Below are positions 27,667-35,417 of a DNA stretch of 64,000 bases, piece by piece. Location of the stretch: the NCBI GenBank assembly GCA_027037055.1, contig JALWBR010000024.1, forward strand, positions 1-64,000, read 5' to 3'. Position numbers and translations under genes: made by a program. A model generated the notes under the pieces. It was not told the DNA's origin. It worked only from the letters and a program-made list of their open reading frames with translations, and searched no databases. The DNA is from Aquificales bacterium. GTDB taxonomy: Bacteria > Aquificota > Aquificia > Aquificales > Aquificaceae. Each line of letters starts with the position of its first letter. Positions within the stretch are counted from its first letter, which is position 1.

Positions 27667-28833
27667 ATGCATTACGTTTACAGGTTCAGGCTCTATCTCA
27701 ACAGGGAGCAAGAAGAATTCATAAATATACAAATAGGACACTGCAGATTCGTTTACAACAAACTCCTTGAAATAGCAAAAAGAAACTACGAGCAAGAAGG
27801 TAAAAAGTGGAACTATTACGAATACAAAAAGCTCCTGCCCAAACTCAAAGAAGAATTTCCCTTCCTCAAGGAAGCTAACAGTCAATCCATGCAGGAAGCG
27901 GTCAAGTGGTTGGATAGAGCTTTCAAAAACTTCTTTAAAGGACTATCAGGATTTCCCAAATTCAAGAGCAAGAAGAAGATTAACAGCGTATCAATCCCTC
28001 AACACTTTAAAATAGAAGGCAATAAGGTGAGAATACCCAAACTGAAGACTCCCATCAGGTTCATAAAGCACAGGGAGATAGAAGGAAAGATAAGGAGTAT
28101 CTCAATTACAAAAACACCAACGGGAAAGTTTTACTTGAACGTTCTTGTGAAAAGGGAGAAAGAGCCTTTGCCTAAAACAGAGAAGGTTGTCGCAGTAGAT
28201 GTAGGACTCACACACTTCTGCACACTTTCTACAGGAGAGAAGATAGAAAATCCTAAGCACCTGATAAAGACGGAACGAAGGATAAAGAAGCTCCAGAAAC
28301 AACTCTCAAGAAAGAAGAAGGGGAGCAAGAGGTTCAAGATACTTGTGAAGAGGATAGCAAAGCTCCACGAGAAGGTAAGAAATCAAAGGAATGATTTTCT
28401 ACACAAGTTAAGTAAGCATATAATCGGCGATAACCAAGCCGTTATAGTAGAAGAGCTTAATGTAAAGGGGCTTGTCAAAAACTCAAACCTTTCTAAGCAC
28501 ATAGCGGATGCAAGTTGGAGGAGGTTTATTCAGTTCCTTGAATACAAAGCAAAGCTCTATGGGAGAGTTCTAATCAAGGTGGATACGTTTTATCCATCTT
28601 CCAAGCTCTGTAGCGTGTGTGGGTTCAAGAAAGGAGATTTGAAACTCTCAGATAGGGAATGGGAGTGCCCGAGATGCGGGATAAAACACGACAGGGACTA
28701 CAACGCAACACTGAATCTATTGAAGGAAGGTCTCACCCGCCTTAAAAGGGTGGTAGGGGTGGACTGCCCCGAGCTTATGCCCGTGGAGGGGGTAACTATC
28801 CCCTGTGAAGCGGGAAGCCCCTCAATTTATTGA
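27667..28833 (+). CDS. tnpB: TnpB, RNA-guided nuclease of IS200/IS605 elements
   Basis: 388 residues, full length. RuvC residues look intact: D178 in VAVDVG, E262 in IVEELNVKGL and D344 in HDRDYNATLN. The zinc ribbon has C315/C318 and C334/C337 (CSVCG, CPRCG). The N-terminus carries the helical and beta-barrel region (LNREQEEFINIQIGHCRFVY). With an omega-RNA copied from the element's right end, TnpB cuts DNA next to a short TAM. Intact catalytic residues argue against a nuclease-dead repressor (TldR). No tnpA is adjacent. The last ~15 codons overlap the presumed omega-RNA and right end. Confidence 0.93.
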   Translation: MHYVYRFRLYLNREQEEFINIQIGHCRFVYNKLLEIAKRNYEQEGKKWNYYEYKKLLPKLKEEFPFLKEANSQSMQEAVKWLDRAFKNFFKGLSGFPKFKSKKKINSVSIPQHFKIEGNKVRIPKLKTPIRFIKHREIEGKIRSISITKTPTGKFYLNVLVKREKEPLPKTEKVVAVDVGLTHFCTLSTGEKIENPKHLIKTERRIKKLQKQLSRKKKGSKRFKILVKRIAKLHEKVRNQRNDFLHKLSKHIIGDNQAVIVEELNVKGLVKNSNLSKHIADASWRRFIQFLEYKAKLYGRVLIKVDTFYPSSKLCSVCGFKKGDLKLSDREWECPRCGIKHDRDYNATLNLLKEGLTRLKRVVGVDCPELMPVEGVTIPCEAGSPSIY

Positions 28834-28847
28834 GGGGAGGAAGTCAC
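28680..28847 (+). ncRNA. Predicted omega-RNA (reRNA) scaffold of the TnpB element
   Basis: In this family the guide RNA scaffold covers the 3' end of tnpB and the right end, with the guide just outside. Here three stems are visible: GGGGTGGACTGCCCC, GGGGGTAACTATCCCC and CCCCTCAATTTATTGAGGGG, then AGGAAGTCAC. If the right end is near 28847 the guide is the sequence starting TATATTAATTCAG, which runs into the folC start. The 5' edge given is a guess. Confidence 0.55.
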
Positions 28848-28864
28848 TATATTAATTCAGTTCC

Positions 28865-30073
28865 ATGAAGCTGTGGGATTTATATAAAGATAAGCAAGAT
28901 TTTATAGAACCTTCCCTTGAACGCATTAAGAAAGCATGTCAATATATGGGCGATCCTCAAAATAGGTTCCAATCCATATTGGTAGGGGGGACAAACGGGA
29001 AAGGCTCAACCTGTGCCTTTATTGAAAGAATCCTTAGGGAAGAAGGATTCAAAACGGGCTGGTTCGTATCTCCCCATCTCTTAGATGAAAGGGAAAGATG
29101 GAGGATAAGGGGTAAACCTCTTGATGAAAAAGTATTAAGCGATTATGTAAAAGACCTTAAAAGTGTGTTTGAAAGGTTCAACCTCACATACTTTGAAGCA
29201 TGTACCCTGTTGGCAATCAAATACTTTTCCGATGAAGGTATTGATATAGGAATATTTGAGGTGGGTATGGGCGGGAGATGGGATGCAACAAAGGTCGTTA
29301 ACCCGGAAACTGTTATACTTACCAATGTAGGCAGGGATCACACAAAGTGGCTTGGAGATACCATTGAAGATATAGCAAGGGATAAACTGCATCTTTATGT
29401 AAAAGGAAAACCGTTTATAATAGGCGAATTCAGGTATCCCATAGCGAACTTTTTAAACGGATCAAGCGATATTATTATCGGAGGTTATGACTTTTGCTGT
29501 GAAGGTTTTGTAAAAAGGGAAAGGACAGTATTGAGCAAATATCTCTTTGAAGGGTATGAACTTAAAAGTATTCCCTTGGGTATTTGGGGTAAATGGCAGA
29601 TTACCAATGCATCCCTTGCGGTAACGGGCGTATTAAAAACGGTTAATGTGAGGGAAGAAAATATAAGGAAAGGTTTGGAAAAGGCAAAAATGGAGGGAAG
29701 GATGGAAATAATAAGAGAAAGGCCCCTCCTTATGGTGGACTGCGCCCATAATTCTCATGCGGTAGGTAAAGTTGTGAAGGAAGTTTTCAAACACTTCGGT
29801 AAAATTCGCATAGTATTTTCATCCCTTACTGACAAGGACTGGTTAAGTTCCTTAAGAATAATAAGAACATATACGGAAGATATATACCTTTGCAAAATAA
29901 AACACCGCAGGGGTGAAAAGTTGGAAAATCTCGTAAGAGGAGCAAAAACTTTGAGATTTAAAAACATACATGTGCTGGAAAGTCCATCCGAGATACTGCA
30001 GATAAATTCGGATATACTATGTGTAGGTTCAATTTACTTCATTGGAGAGGTAAAAGGGATGTTAAAATTGTAG
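28865..30073 (+). CDS. folC: Folylpolyglutamate / dihydrofolate synthase
   Basis: 402 residues. Mur-ligase fold: ILVGGTNGKGSTCAFIERIL near residue 39 (P-loop), WFVSPHLLDERERWRI, EVGMGGRWDATKVVN, TNVGRDHTKWLGDT and MVDCAHNSHAVGKVV near 290. Adds glutamate to folates. It starts 18 bases after the end of the TnpB element; TATATT at 28848-28853 ends 11 bases before the ATG and no Shine-Dalgarno is seen. A gene for an EAL-HDOD protein follows 11 bases later. Confidence 0.93.
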   Translation: MKLWDLYKDKQDFIEPSLERIKKACQYMGDPQNRFQSILVGGTNGKGSTCAFIERILREEGFKTGWFVSPHLLDERERWRIRGKPLDEKVLSDYVKDLKSVFERFNLTYFEACTLLAIKYFSDEGIDIGIFEVGMGGRWDATKVVNPETVILTNVGRDHTKWLGDTIEDIARDKLHLYVKGKPFIIGEFRYPIANFLNGSSDIIIGGYDFCCEGFVKRERTVLSKYLFEGYELKSIPLGIWGKWQITNASLAVTGVLKTVNVREENIRKGLEKAKMEGRMEIIRERPLLMVDCAHNSHAVGKVVKEVFKHFGKIRIVFSSLTDKDWLSSLRIIRTYTEDIYLCKIKHRRGEKLENLVRGAKTLRFKNIHVLESPSEILQINSDILCVGSIYFIGEVKGMLKL

Positions 30074-30084
30074 AGAAGTGAAAC

Positions 30085-31308
30085 ATGTATGTACTTCTGA
30101 GACAACCTATTTTTGATATAAACAGAGAAGTATCCTTTTATGAGGTATTTTTGCAAGAAAGCTCCTTGGGGAAACACCCCCCGGATATGGATCCCCTCAA
30201 GGCAACATCAATAACCATAGACATTATCACAGAACTTACACCATCCAAAGTGGGAAACGGAAAAAAAGTATTCGTTAATGTACCAGCCATATTTCTTGAA
30301 GCATCCATGTTTGAACTCTTACCGCCGGAGTTTGTAGGTATAGAGCTTGTTGAGAACAAATCCATAACCAATCAGCTCCTTGAAGCCATAAATATACTTG
30401 TTGATGCGGGTTATGACTTATGCGTGGATGATTTCGGTTACGAAAATATAAACTATCTACCCCTCGTAAATAAGTGCACCTATGTTAAGATAAACTGGCT
30501 TCAAAGACCAAAAGAACTTTACGAACTGAAGGCTGTAATAGATTCCCTTAAAGAGATGAATAAAAAGGTAATAGTAAAGAATATTGAGACGGAAGAAGAC
30601 TTCAACCAGGCATCCCTTCTCGGCTTTGATTATTTTCAAGGCTTTTACCTTGCCAAACCCCAACCCGTTAGGGATCCAAAAACCCTGAACCTTCTAAGAA
30701 CAACCATAATCCAGCTGTACGAGGCAATAAAAAAGGAGGATATAAAAAAGATAACGGAAATAATAGAGAGGGATGTGGGAGCAACCTTCAAGTTATTGAA
30801 ATTTGTCAACTCCGTATATTTCAGCAGGATAAGAAAAATATCCTCGGTTGAAGAGGCGGTCAGCTACTTGGGATTAAATAATATAGCCAACTTTGTTCTG
30901 TCAGTAGCCATATCGGAGATGTTTGCTTCGGAAGAAGAACAGTATCTCTGGGAAAAATCCCTGAACAGAGCCCTTCTTGCGGAGTATCTTGCGGATATAT
31001 ATATACCCCATCTAAAACAGAAGGCTTACATAGTGGGGCTGTTTTCCCTCATAGGAGAAATAATGAACAGCAGACCAGAGGATATAGCAAGGGAATTAAA
31101 GTTAGATCCAGAAATAATTGAAGCCTATGAAACAAGGAAGAACGATCTCGGTTTTATTCTTTCCATAATAGAACTCCTTGAAGACAGAAAGGAAAAGGAT
31201 ATAGTTAACAAGGTGGCAAAGATACTTAAAACAACACCCGAAAAGATTGAGGAAGCAATTTCAAAGGCAAGGGAGGAAGCGGAAAACCTTTCCTCCCTTA
31301 TAAAGTAG
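30085..31308 (+). CDS. EAL-HDOD (YuxH-type) signalling protein
   Basis: 407 residues. An EAL-like N-terminal half (about 1-200): LRQPIFDINREVSFYEVFLQ replaces the EAL motif by YEV, VDDFGYENINYLP keeps the double Asp, but the later glutamate is replaced (KNIETEEDF), so phosphodiesterase activity is unlikely. The C-terminal half is an HDOD domain: VGATFKLLKFVNSVYFS, ISSVEEAVSYLGLNNIANFV. Such proteins usually relay signals in motility or competence. It is co-transcribed with folC and meets resC tail to tail with no base between the stops. Confidence 0.88.
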   Translation: MYVLLRQPIFDINREVSFYEVFLQESSLGKHPPDMDPLKATSITIDIITELTPSKVGNGKKVFVNVPAIFLEASMFELLPPEFVGIELVENKSITNQLLEAINILVDAGYDLCVDDFGYENINYLPLVNKCTYVKINWLQRPKELYELKAVIDSLKEMNKKVIVKNIETEEDFNQASLLGFDYFQGFYLAKPQPVRDPKTLNLLRTTIIQLYEAIKKEDIKKITEIIERDVGATFKLLKFVNSVYFSRIRKISSVEEAVSYLGLNNIANFVLSVAISEMFASEEEQYLWEKSLNRALLAEYLADIYIPHLKQKAYIVGLFSLIGEIMNSRPEDIARELKLDPEIIEAYETRKNDLGFILSIIELLEDRKEKDIVNKVAKILKTTPEKIEEAISKAREEAENLSSLIK

Positions 31309-32244
31309 TTACTCTCCAGCGTAACTGTGAAGACCCGGGAAGTAAAGATTTATAGCAAAGAAACATATTAAAACTGTAATGAAGCCGAATACAGCAAGCC
31401 ACGCAACCCTGTTACCCCGCCAACCCATCAGTTGTCTTGCATGAAGATAAGCACCGAAGAACAACCAAACTATAAGGGACCATACCTCCTTAGGATCCCA
31501 GCTCCAGTATCCTCCCCACGCCTCGTTAGCCCATGCGGCACCGAGTATTATGGACGCGGTCCATACAGGGAAAGATATGGCTATAGCCTTATAAGCAACC
31601 TCGTCAAGAATGTTCTCCGAGGGCAATATCTTCTGGATCAACCTGTTGTTTTTGAAATTGGCTTTAAGAAGATACGCTGTAGCAGCACCGAAAGCTACCG
31701 TAAACCCTGCATATCCGAAGAAAGCGGTAATAACATGAAAGTAAAGCCAATAGCTCCTGAGGGCGGGCATCAAAGGAGTTAGATCCTTGTTAGCCTTAAA
31801 CATAGCAAAGGCATAAATTCCGAGAATGGCGGGTAAGACAAATATGGATATAACTCTTATACCATACTTTCTTTCAAGGAACAGATACATACTTCCACCT
31901 ATGAATGCCCAGAAGGTCAATGCTTCAAAGAGATTACTCCATGGGGGATGGAATATACCGAGATTGTAGCTGTCAATCCCCCTTTTTATCATGGCGGTAA
32001 GATTTAGGGTTAGGGATAAAAGAAGGGACAAAGTGGATATACTTGCCAACATCTTCTCCTTTATGAGGGCATTGGCTACATACAATATCGTCGTTAGCCC
32101 GTACATAAGAAAGGCAGTTTTATACCAGAATATATTATCAGGAGGCAATAAAGCCAGGACTATACTCAATAAAATTGCACCGCCGACCCATAACAGAGAG
32201 GACCCTAATATGCCCTTTTTGGTATCTATGGTAACCTCTTTCAT
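31309..32244 (-). CDS. resC: Cytochrome c assembly protein, ResC/CcsB type (WWD domain)
   Basis: 311 residues, about eight membrane helices. The haem-handling WWD motif is present as WGGYWSWDPKEVWSLIVWLF near residue 240, with conserved histidines in FHVITAFFGYAGF and GLHSYAG. With a ResB-like partner (not in the window) it carries haem across the membrane for attachment to c-type cytochromes such as the peroxidase and the haem sensor in this window. GGAGG lies 9 bases before the ATG; it follows rplI by 32 bases and may share its transcript. It is not the citryl-CoA synthetase subunit also called CcsB. Confidence 0.92.
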   Translation of the reverse strand: MKEVTIDTKKGILGSSLLWVGGAILLSIVLALLPPDNIFWYKTAFLMYGLTTILYVANALIKEKMLASISTLSLLLSLTLNLTAMIKRGIDSYNLGIFHPPWSNLFEALTFWAFIGGSMYLFLERKYGIRVISIFVLPAILGIYAFAMFKANKDLTPLMPALRSYWLYFHVITAFFGYAGFTVAFGAATAYLLKANFKNNRLIQKILPSENILDEVAYKAIAISFPVWTASIILGAAWANEAWGGYWSWDPKEVWSLIVWLFFGAYLHARQLMGWRGNRVAWLAVFGFITVLICFFAINLYFPGLHSYAGE

Positions 32245-32276
32245 TCCCTTAACCTCCGCAGAATATTAACCTAAGT

Positions 32277-32729
32277 TTATTCCCCCTCAGCAGGTTTGAC
32301 AATGATTTTTATCCCAACACTTACCTCAGGATGTAACCTTAGTATAACATCATAGGTACCAACTTGTCTTATCCTCATAGGTATGTAAACCCTTTTCCTG
32401 TCTATCTCAAAGCCTTTCTCTTTTAATGCATCAACAATATCCGATGATGTCACAGAACCGAAGAGCTTACCCTTCTCGCCAGCCTGCTTACTTACTTCAA
32501 GTGTAATACCTTCCAGCTTTTCTTTTAATTTCAATGCTTCCTTCTTTTCCCTCTCAAGCTTCTTAGCTTTTTGCTGTTTTATCGTGTTTATATGCCTTAG
32601 GTTTGAAGGTGTAGCAGGTATAGCTATACCTCTCGGAATAAGATAGTTATTGGCATAACCGTCCTTTACCTCTATTATGTCACCGAAAAGACCTCTGCCT
32701 TCCAAATCCTGAACAAGGATAACTTTCAT
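32277..32729 (-). CDS. rplI: Ribosomal protein L9
   Basis: 150 residues. Starts MKVILVQDLEGRGLFGDIIE and VKDGYANNYLIPRGIA, the diagnostic N-terminal domain, then a long charged helix and the C-terminal RNA-binding domain. Last gene of the rpsF-ssb-rpsR-rplI operon; AGGAGGG precedes the ATG. Confidence 0.98.
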   Translation of the reverse strand: MKVILVQDLEGRGLFGDIIEVKDGYANNYLIPRGIAIPATPSNLRHINTIKQQKAKKLEREKKEALKLKEKLEGITLEVSKQAGEKGKLFGSVTSSDIVDALKEKGFEIDRKRVYIPMRIRQVGTYDVILRLHPEVSVGIKIIVKPAEGE

Positions 32730-32742
32730 AATAACCCTCCTG

Positions 32743-32961
32743 TTAAATTACAACATAGGGCAACAAGGCAAGTTGTCTTGCCCTTTTTATATGAACGGAT
32801 AGCTTTCTCTGATGCTTAGCACACAAGTTTGTCTGCCTGCGGGACTTTATTTTACCCCTTTCGGAAAGAAACTGCCTCAATTCCTCATAGTTTTTATAAC
32901 TCGGATCCCTCTTTTCCGCACAATACATACACACATTCTTTCCACCCTTTTTTAAATCCAT
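32743..32961 (-). CDS. rpsR: Ribosomal protein S18
   Basis: 72 residues. Has [39 protein letters not shown] and the basic [12 protein letters not shown] end. The four cysteine/histidine-type residues (CxxC, C, H) suggest the zinc-binding form. S18 partners S6 on the 30S subunit; both are encoded in this operon and together may bind the operon leader. Confidence 0.97.
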   Translation of the reverse strand: MDLKKGGKNVCMYCAEKRDPSYKNYEELRQFLSERGKIKSRRQTNLCAKHQRKLSVHIKRARQLALLPYVVI

Positions 32962-32972
32962 AACACATCCTC

Positions 32973-33413
32973 CTAAAAGGGTATCTCGTCCTCCTCGTCC
33001 TTAAAAGGAGGCTCAAGCTTTTTCAAATCCTTTTCTATATCCTCAACAGAAATATCTTCGCTTTCAATTTCCTCAAGTATCTGCTCCGATTTAGGCTTGC
33101 TGACGATTTTAACACTCTCCGCCACTATTCTGACCTTGGTTCTCGGCTCTCCCTCACTTGATGTCCATCTCTCCTGACTGAGCCTTCCTTCAACTATAAC
33201 CATGTATCCCTTTGAAAGTCTTTCAACAAGACCTTCCGCAAATTTTCCGTAAGCCTTTATATCAAAAAAGTGGCTTTCCTCCTTCCACTCTTCATTAACT
33301 TTATACCTGCGGTTGTAAACTACAGAGAATTCTGTAACGGGCATACCAGAAGGCAAATACCTTATAACGGGATCTCTAACAAGTCTGCCCACAAGCAGTA
33401 CCTTATTCAGCAT
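32973..33413 (-). CDS. ssb: Single-stranded DNA-binding protein
   Basis: 146 residues. OB-fold start [20 protein letters not shown], then [20 protein letters not shown] and EGRLSQERW. It ends in the acidic tip EDEIPF, the usual docking peptide for repair and replication proteins. It overlaps rpsF by 11 bases and lies in the classical rpsF-ssb-rpsR order. Confidence 0.97.
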   Translation of the reverse strand: MLNKVLLVGRLVRDPVIRYLPSGMPVTEFSVVYNRRYKVNEEWKEESHFFDIKAYGKFAEGLVERLSKGYMVIVEGRLSQERWTSSEGEPRTKVRIVAESVKIVSKPKSEQILEEIESEDISVEDIEKDLKKLEPPFKDEEDEIPF

Positions 33414-33750
33414 GGGCTTTTATGTTAGCCTCCTTCTCCTTTATATTGAAGTTAAGCCATCTTATTACATCTTCATTAATTTTCATAAAAAAGTCAAGCT
33501 CATTGGGAAGCTGGGGGTTGTTTGTCTTATACTGGATTAAATAGAATCTGCCGTGGTTAAATCCCGCCACCTTATACGCAAGCGTTTTCAACCCCCAATC
33601 CTCCTCGTAAAGTATCTCACCCCCTTTCTTTTCAATAAACTTTTTTACTTCCTCAACCCTTTTACTAACCTCCTCATCATTCAAAGTAGGTTTGAGTGCA
33701 AATACCACTTCGTAAAACCTTATAACCCTGTAATGTCTGTATCTCGGCAT
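33403..33750 (-). CDS. rpsF: Ribosomal protein S6
   Basis: 115 residues. RFYEVVFALKPTLNDEEVSK near the start and GGEILYEEDWGLKTLAYKVA, GRFYLIQYKTN are typical. The first gene of the r-protein operon. AGGAGGT lies 7 bases before the ATG and can pair with a CCTC upstream (see the leader feature), so translation may be controlled by the S6:S18 complex. Confidence 0.97.
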   Translation of the reverse strand: MPRYRHYRVIRFYEVVFALKPTLNDEEVSKRVEEVKKFIEKKGGEILYEEDWGLKTLAYKVAGFNHGRFYLIQYKTNNPQLPNELDFFMKINEDVIRWLNFNIKEKEANIKAHAE

Positions 33751-33757
33751 CCTCTTA

Positions 33758-33797
33758 CCTCCTGGTCTTACGGTCCCGGATTTATTCCGGAACGAGG
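33758..33797 (-). promoter_or_regulatory. S6:S18-type mRNA leader before rpsF
   Basis: On the minus strand a 7-pair stem (UUCCGGA / UCCGGGA with loop AUAAA, 33792-33774) is followed directly by an unpaired CCG (33773-33771). An outer stem pairs CCUC (33797-33794) with GAGG (33761-33758), the Shine-Dalgarno of rpsF. A stem, a 3' bulge with CCG and a closing stem are the known features of the S6:S18 autoregulatory motif. Binding would hide the ribosome site. The fold was drawn by hand. Confidence 0.65.
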
Positions 33798-33811
33798 TTT
33801 AAATCTATTAA

Positions 33812-33820
33812 AGTATATCA
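33812..33820 (-). promoter_or_regulatory. Extended -10 promoter of the rpsF operon
   Basis: TGA-TATACT on the minus strand (TGn extended -10). The TGA is also the stop codon of speE. It gives a start site near 33805 and a leader of about 55 bases that holds the S6:S18 motif. Confidence 0.5.
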
Positions 33821-34651
33821 CATATTGAGAAACTTGTTGTATACATCTTCGGGTAAGAAAGCATGCACATGGACAGAAGATGAATAAAACTTTGTTTGTA
33901 TATCAACTTCTCTTGAAGGTTTTCTTACATCATACTTTTTTGAACCTATGGAAAAGGTCCACCAGTATCCCGCATAAATAGGTATAACGGATGTGAAAAG
34001 GTCAACGATGGGGAACACCTTTCTTAAATCCTTTTGAATACGGGAAACCATTTCACCGTGATAAAGAAGGGATTCCGTTTGACCTGCATATATACCATCG
34101 GGCTTTAAGGCGTTGTAAACATGACGGAAGAACTCCTCCGTTATAAGGACATGGGCAAAACCGACTGGATCGGTTGAATCAACAATAACGATATCAAACT
34201 CACTATTGCATTCCTTTATATACTTATAACCATCCTCGTTAAGTATTATTGCCCTGCTGTCTTCAAAGCCGGAAGATAGGGTTGGAAAGAATCTTTTTGA
34301 TGTTTCTATCACCTCTTTATCTATATCAACCAAGACAGCCCTTTTAACACTTTTGTGTTTCAATACCTCCCTTAAAGATCCCCCGTCGCCACCTCCTATT
34401 ATAAGAACATCCTCGGGATTGGGATGAGAAAACATAGGCACATGCACAAGCATCTCATGATAAAGATGTTCATATCTTTCATCTACTTGAACCACACCGT
34501 CAAGTATAAGCATCTTTCCGAAGTGCGGGGATTTAACTACGAGTATCTCCTGATATTCACTTTTTTTCTCATATAGTATGTCCTCTATTGGATAACAATG
34601 TCTTATAGGGGCGTAAGGATCCCTTTCCATAAAGAAAATATCCCTCATCAC
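33818..34651 (-). CDS. speE: Spermidine synthase / polyamine aminopropyltransferase
   Basis: 277 residues. Transfers aminopropyl groups from decarboxylated SAM to diamines. Motifs: EILVVKSPHFGKMLILDGVV, YHEMLVHVPMFSH, LIIGGGDGGSLREVLKH near residue 81, DSTDPVGFAH near 151. Thermophiles use such enzymes to make long or branched polyamines. The ATG overlaps the rsmA stop by 4 bases. Confidence 0.93.
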   Translation of the reverse strand: MMRDIFFMERDPYAPIRHCYPIEDILYEKKSEYQEILVVKSPHFGKMLILDGVVQVDERYEHLYHEMLVHVPMFSHPNPEDVLIIGGGDGGSLREVLKHKSVKRAVLVDIDKEVIETSKRFFPTLSSGFEDSRAIILNEDGYKYIKECNSEFDIVIVDSTDPVGFAHVLITEEFFRHVYNALKPDGIYAGQTESLLYHGEMVSRIQKDLRKVFPIVDLFTSVIPIYAGYWWTFSIGSKKYDVRKPSREVDIQTKFYSSSVHVHAFLPEDVYNKFLNM

Positions 34652-35388
34652 AGCTTCTCCTCCATATAATTATAGATGCATAAGGTGTCCTCGGGATTCA
34701 GTTCCTCAGCCCTCGCCTCCGGATTCACACCGCACTTATTAAGAACATGTTCATCCATCTTTTTCCTCAGCATTTTCCTCCTATCCGCAAACAACATCTT
34801 AAGGAGTTTAACATATTTGTCCGTATCTACATCCTCTCCCTTATGTAGCCTTTTCATCCTTATCAAGCCCGAATTTACCTTCGGGGGAGGCTTGAAAAAT
34901 CTCGGCGGTACTGTCATAACATACTCAACCTTATAAAAGCTTCTTACAAGAAGAGACAGCCAACCGACATTCTTTCTGCCCTCTATCCTTTCCGCAACCT
35001 CCTTCTGCAAAAGAAAACATGCCTCCTTTATACATGCCCTGTGTCTTATAACATTCTCAATTATGAAGGAATAGGCATTATAGGGAAGGTTACCTATTAC
35101 ATAAAGATCCTCTCCCAGGGAGCAAAACTTATAGAATCGTGCATCCGTCTCAATAATTTCAAGCCTTTCATCCTCTATGCTTTTCAACATCTCTATCATC
35201 CTTTTATCTATCTCTATAACTACAAGTCTTTTCATTTCCCTTTTCAATAGCTCGCGGGTTAAATTCCCCGTACCTCCCCCTATTTCCACAACGGTATCAT
35301 CCTTCCCGAAATTCAAACATTCGCTGATCCTTTCCAGTATTCCCCCCGATACAAGGATATGTTGACCGAGGGATTTTTTCAGTTTCAT
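34648..35388 (-). CDS. rsmA: 16S rRNA dimethyladenosine transferase
   Basis: 246 residues from the ATG at 35388 (MKLKKSLGQHILVSGGILER); a second ATG at 35403 would add five residues. Dimethylates two adenines near the 3' end of 16S rRNA. Motifs: VVEIGGGTGNLTRELL near residue 34 (SAM loop) and VIGNLPYNAYSFII near 97 (NLPY). It is divergent from the biotin carboxylase gene with only 14-29 bases between starts. A TATGAT lies 10 bases before the chosen ATG. Confidence 0.95.
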   Translation of the reverse strand: MKLKKSLGQHILVSGGILERISECLNFGKDDTVVEIGGGTGNLTRELLKREMKRLVVIEIDKRMIEMLKSIEDERLEIIETDARFYKFCSLGEDLYVIGNLPYNAYSFIIENVIRHRACIKEACFLLQKEVAERIEGRKNVGWLSLLVRSFYKVEYVMTVPPRFFKPPPKVNSGLIRMKRLHKGEDVDTDKYVKLLKMLFADRRKMLRKKMDEHVLNKCGVNPEARAEELNPEDTLCIYNYMEEKL

Positions 35389-35402
35389 AACAGGCAATAT
35401 CA

Positions 35403-35408
35403 TATAAT
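35403..35408 (+). promoter_or_regulatory. -10 element of the biotin carboxylase gene
   Basis: Perfect TATAAT that ends 9 bases before the ATG at 35418, with no Shine-Dalgarno between. It lies in the very short divergent region with rsmA and overlaps the alternative rsmA start codon. Confidence 0.5.
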
Positions 35409-35417
35409 TTATCTGAA

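Larger units (their letters stand above)
27600..28850 (+). mobile_element. Solo TnpB element, IS200/IS605 group
   Basis: Contains tnpB and a right end with the sequence pattern typical of these elements: GGGAAGCCCCTC, a hairpin (CCCTCA / TGAGGG around ATTTAT at 28819-28838), then GAGGAAGTCAC up to about 28847. No tnpA transposase is present, so it cannot move by itself. The left boundary is uncertain; GTACAAAGTAC (27629-27639) and the palindrome TAATAGCTATTA (27645-27656) are candidate left-end hairpins. The element sits between the peroxidase promoter and folC. Confidence 0.75.

Noticed and set aside
27622-27885. 87-codon reading frame opposite tnpB
   Set aside because: It is antisense to the conserved N-terminal part of TnpB, with no ribosome site or recognisable domain.
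28819-28838. Hairpin after tnpB as a Rho-independent terminator
   Set aside because: The stem is not followed by a run of T; its position and the flanking GGGAAGCCCC and GAGGAAGTCAC identify it as the right end of the IS element.
30085-31308. EAL-HDOD protein as an active c-di-GMP phosphodiesterase
   Set aside because: The EAL motif reads YEV and the late glutamate is replaced in KNIETEEDF, so catalysis is unlikely.
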